Shown here piece after piece: positions 62,673-64,000 of a stretch of 64,000 nt of DNA. How positions within the stretch are numbered: position 1 is the first letter of the stretch; every line of letters starts with the position of its first letter. A model generated the notes under the pieces. The model ran no database searches and was not told the origin of the DNA. It saw only the letters and a program-made list of their open reading frames with translations. This DNA is from Burkholderiaceae bacterium (lineage in GTDB: Bacteria; Pseudomonadota; Gammaproteobacteria; Burkholderiales; Burkholderiaceae_C): assembly GCA_024235855.1 (NCBI GenBank), contig JACKLN010000001.1, positions 310,001 through 374,000 of the forward strand, in the 5' to 3' direction. The translations under genes were made by a program, and so were the position numbers.

Positions 62673-64000
62673 TCAGGGCCGCTGCAGCGCGCGCCAGTCC
62701 AGCGCCGGCGGCGGCTGACACGCCCAGGCACCGGGCGCGGACGCCGGGTCGTCGCACGGCGCGAAGAAGTCGCCGGCCCGCGCCGGGCCGAACTCGTGCA
62801 GGCGTGCGGCCACCCAGCGGGCTTCGCCCACGCGGCCTTCGCGCGCCAGGGCTTCGGCCCAGGCGCGCATCAGCCGCGTGTCCAGCAGGTAGTGGCGCGC
62901 ACCGTCGAAAGCGCCCAGGCCGTCGGGTTGCGGCAGGCCGGTGGTGGCCGCCGCATAGTCGCCGTGGTGCGCGAACAGCAGGCTGGCACGGCCGTCGGCG
63001 ATGCGCTGGGCCAGCGGCGCGGCGCCGGCGGGTGCCTCGAAGATGCGCACCACGCGCTGGTAGTCGGCCACCACGGCCAGCGCTGCCAGCACGGCTGCGG
63101 CGCCCAGGCCTGGGCGCAGCCTGGCGGCCACGGCCACGGCCGTTGCCGGTGACCGTTCGACCGCACCCACCGGCCGGCCAAGCGCAAAGCCCCACACCCA
63201 GGCCAGCGGCAGCAGGAAGTAGGCGTACCACAGCGGGTACTCGAGCAGGCTGTGCACACCGATCATGAGCGCGAACATCGCCGCACAGCGCTGCCACGGC
63301 GCCTGGGGGCCGGTTGCGGCGCGCAGCGCACGCCACAGGGCCCACCCCAGCAACACGCAGACGGCACCGCCCAGCGGCACGCCCAGTTCGGCCAGCAGGT
63401 GCAGCGGCAGGTTGTGCGCATGGTCGAAGAAGGCGGTCGGCCGCCCAGGGAACGGCGTCATCGACCAGGCGAGGTTGAACTCGCCGAAACCCACGCCGGT
63501 CCACGGCTGGCGGGCGATCAGCGCCCATGCATTGGCCCAGATGCCGAAGCGCGAGCTGGAGATGTCGGTCTCGCGCAGCCGGGCCTCGCCGCCGAAGGTC
63601 GCTCCCTCGGCATGCGCCCAGGCCCACATGACGCCCCAGGCCAGCCCATAGAGCAGCGGCGCGGCCACCAGCAGGCGGCGCACATCGCGCGCCAGCGCAC
63701 GGTCCACCAGGCCCCAGCTGGCCAGCAGCAGCACGCTGACCAGGCCCGTGCGCGAGGCCGTGAGCACCACCCCGGCGACCAGCGCGGCGAACATCGCCGC
63801 CGCCGGCCGGGGCCGCCAATGCCCCATCTGGCGCAGCGCCACGACGGCCAGTGCCGACCACATCAGCAGGCTGCTCAGGTGGTTGGGCTGGCGCAGGTTG
63901 CCCACCGCACGCCCCGGCAGGCCCGAACGTGCCAGCCATGTGCCATCAGGCCACGCCGGCGCAAACACCTGCACGGCGGCGATGGCCAGGTTGACGCCTC
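62673..64000 (-). CDS. Wzy/PglL-type O-antigen ligase or oligosaccharyltransferase, 5' end cut by window edge
   Basis: The frame is open to the window edge; the GTG at 63974 is not the start, because coding continues upstream without a stop. Visible are a run of membrane segments and the ligase motif GNLRQPNHLSSLLMWSALAV, then a long loop with SSSRFGIWANAWALIARQPW and GVGFGEFNLAW, and a FDHAHNLPLHLLAELGVPLG motif typical of Wzy_C domains. The C-terminal soluble part resembles the Wzy_C_2 domain of PglL-type O-oligosaccharyltransferases. It may ligate glycans to lipid A or to proteins such as pilin. It converges on moaC with 4 bases between the stop codons. Confidence 0.82.
   Translation of the reverse strand, partial: GVNLAIAAVQVFAPAWPDGTWLARSGLPGRAVGNLRQPNHLSSLLMWSALAVVALRQMGHWRPRPAAAMFAALVAGVVLTASRTGLVSVLLLASWGLVDRALARDVRRLLVAAPLLYGLAWGVMWAWAHAEGATFGGEARLRETDISSSRFGIWANAWALIARQPWTGVGFGEFNLAWSMTPFPGRPTAFFDHAHNLPLHLLAELGVPLGGAVCVLLGWALWRALRAATGPQAPWQRCAAMFALMIGVHSLLEYPLWYAYFLLPLAWVWGFALGRPVGAVERSPATAVAVAARLRPGLGAAAVLAALAVVADYQRVVRIFEAPAGAAPLAQRIADGRASLLFAHHGDYAAATTGLPQPDGLGAFDGARHYLLDTRLMRAWAEALAREGRVGEARWVAARLHEFGPARAGDFFAPCDDPASAPGAWACQPPPALDWRALQRP

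Overview
The window is about 70% GC chromosomal DNA in which almost every base is coding. The gene set points to a betaproteobacterium of the Burkholderiales, probably from the Rubrivivax / Leptothrix / Ideonella / Methylibium side. The reasons are PEP-CTERM surface proteins with the TPR protein PrsT, an Mla-type lipid ABC system, GcvA-type LysR next to DUF2917, glutathione-dependent formaldehyde detoxification, and a SWIB protein and UvrA of proteobacterial type. No tRNA, rRNA, CRISPR array, insertion sequence or prophage was seen. Genus placement is inference.

Layout. 1-3090: a truncated surface protein and an ANTAR regulator / HisKA_2 kinase pair. 3243-6793: a four-gene Mla-like phospholipid transport operon (STAS-permease fusion, ATPase, MCE protein, lipoprotein). 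6827-10842: a Tim44-like membrane protein, an ECF sigma factor and an OmpR/EnvZ-type two-component pair. 11017-13965: a GntR, PhyH dioxygenase and SAF-oxidoreductase catabolic operon. 13966-15617: a compact accessory block with three separately promoted and terminated ~50-residue membrane peptides plus one divergent hypothetical gene. 15618-26908: formaldehyde detoxification, LysR/DUF2917, and mostly housekeeping or hypothetical genes. 27052-32548: a PEP-CTERM protein, PrsT and a thioredoxin-fold protein. 32676-36075: a peptidase-like hydrolase with a NatAB-type ABC exporter. 36101-37842: a LuxR-type quorum receptor, a divergent RsaM-like protein and two tandem, almost identical 20/21-residue micro-ORFs downstream of a lux-type box. 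37864-39916: a TDT transporter and a PEP-CTERM trypsin-like protease. 40003-48154: an RND efflux / DUF2892 / CsoR-family / OsmC / MalT-like regulator operon behind a promoter with two palindromes. 48151-53762: a lipid-metabolism cluster (PS decarboxylase, PlcP/LpxH-like phosphoesterase, class III aminotransferase, DUF962-like membrane protein, GT4 glycosyltransferase). 53791-64000: ssb, recQ, a Crp/Fnr regulator, uvrA, a SWIB protein, an M48 protease, moaC and a truncated Wzy/PglL-type ligase.

Two previously unlabelled systems stand out. (1) The three ~50-aa peptides share a TLxIFxGVxxL core. Each promoter has its nearest TTC(A/G)TC element exactly 32 bp upstream of the proposed -10. Two of the promoters carry three such elements at an exact 20-bp period, an arrangement like LytTR/AlgR-type operators. 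(2) The tandem micro-ORFs differ at only 3 of 60 bases, all synonymous. They sit 70 bp downstream of a 20-bp lux-type inverted repeat, and a related box lies at the start of the neighbouring luxR gene. Together these look like a quorum-controlled peptide locus.
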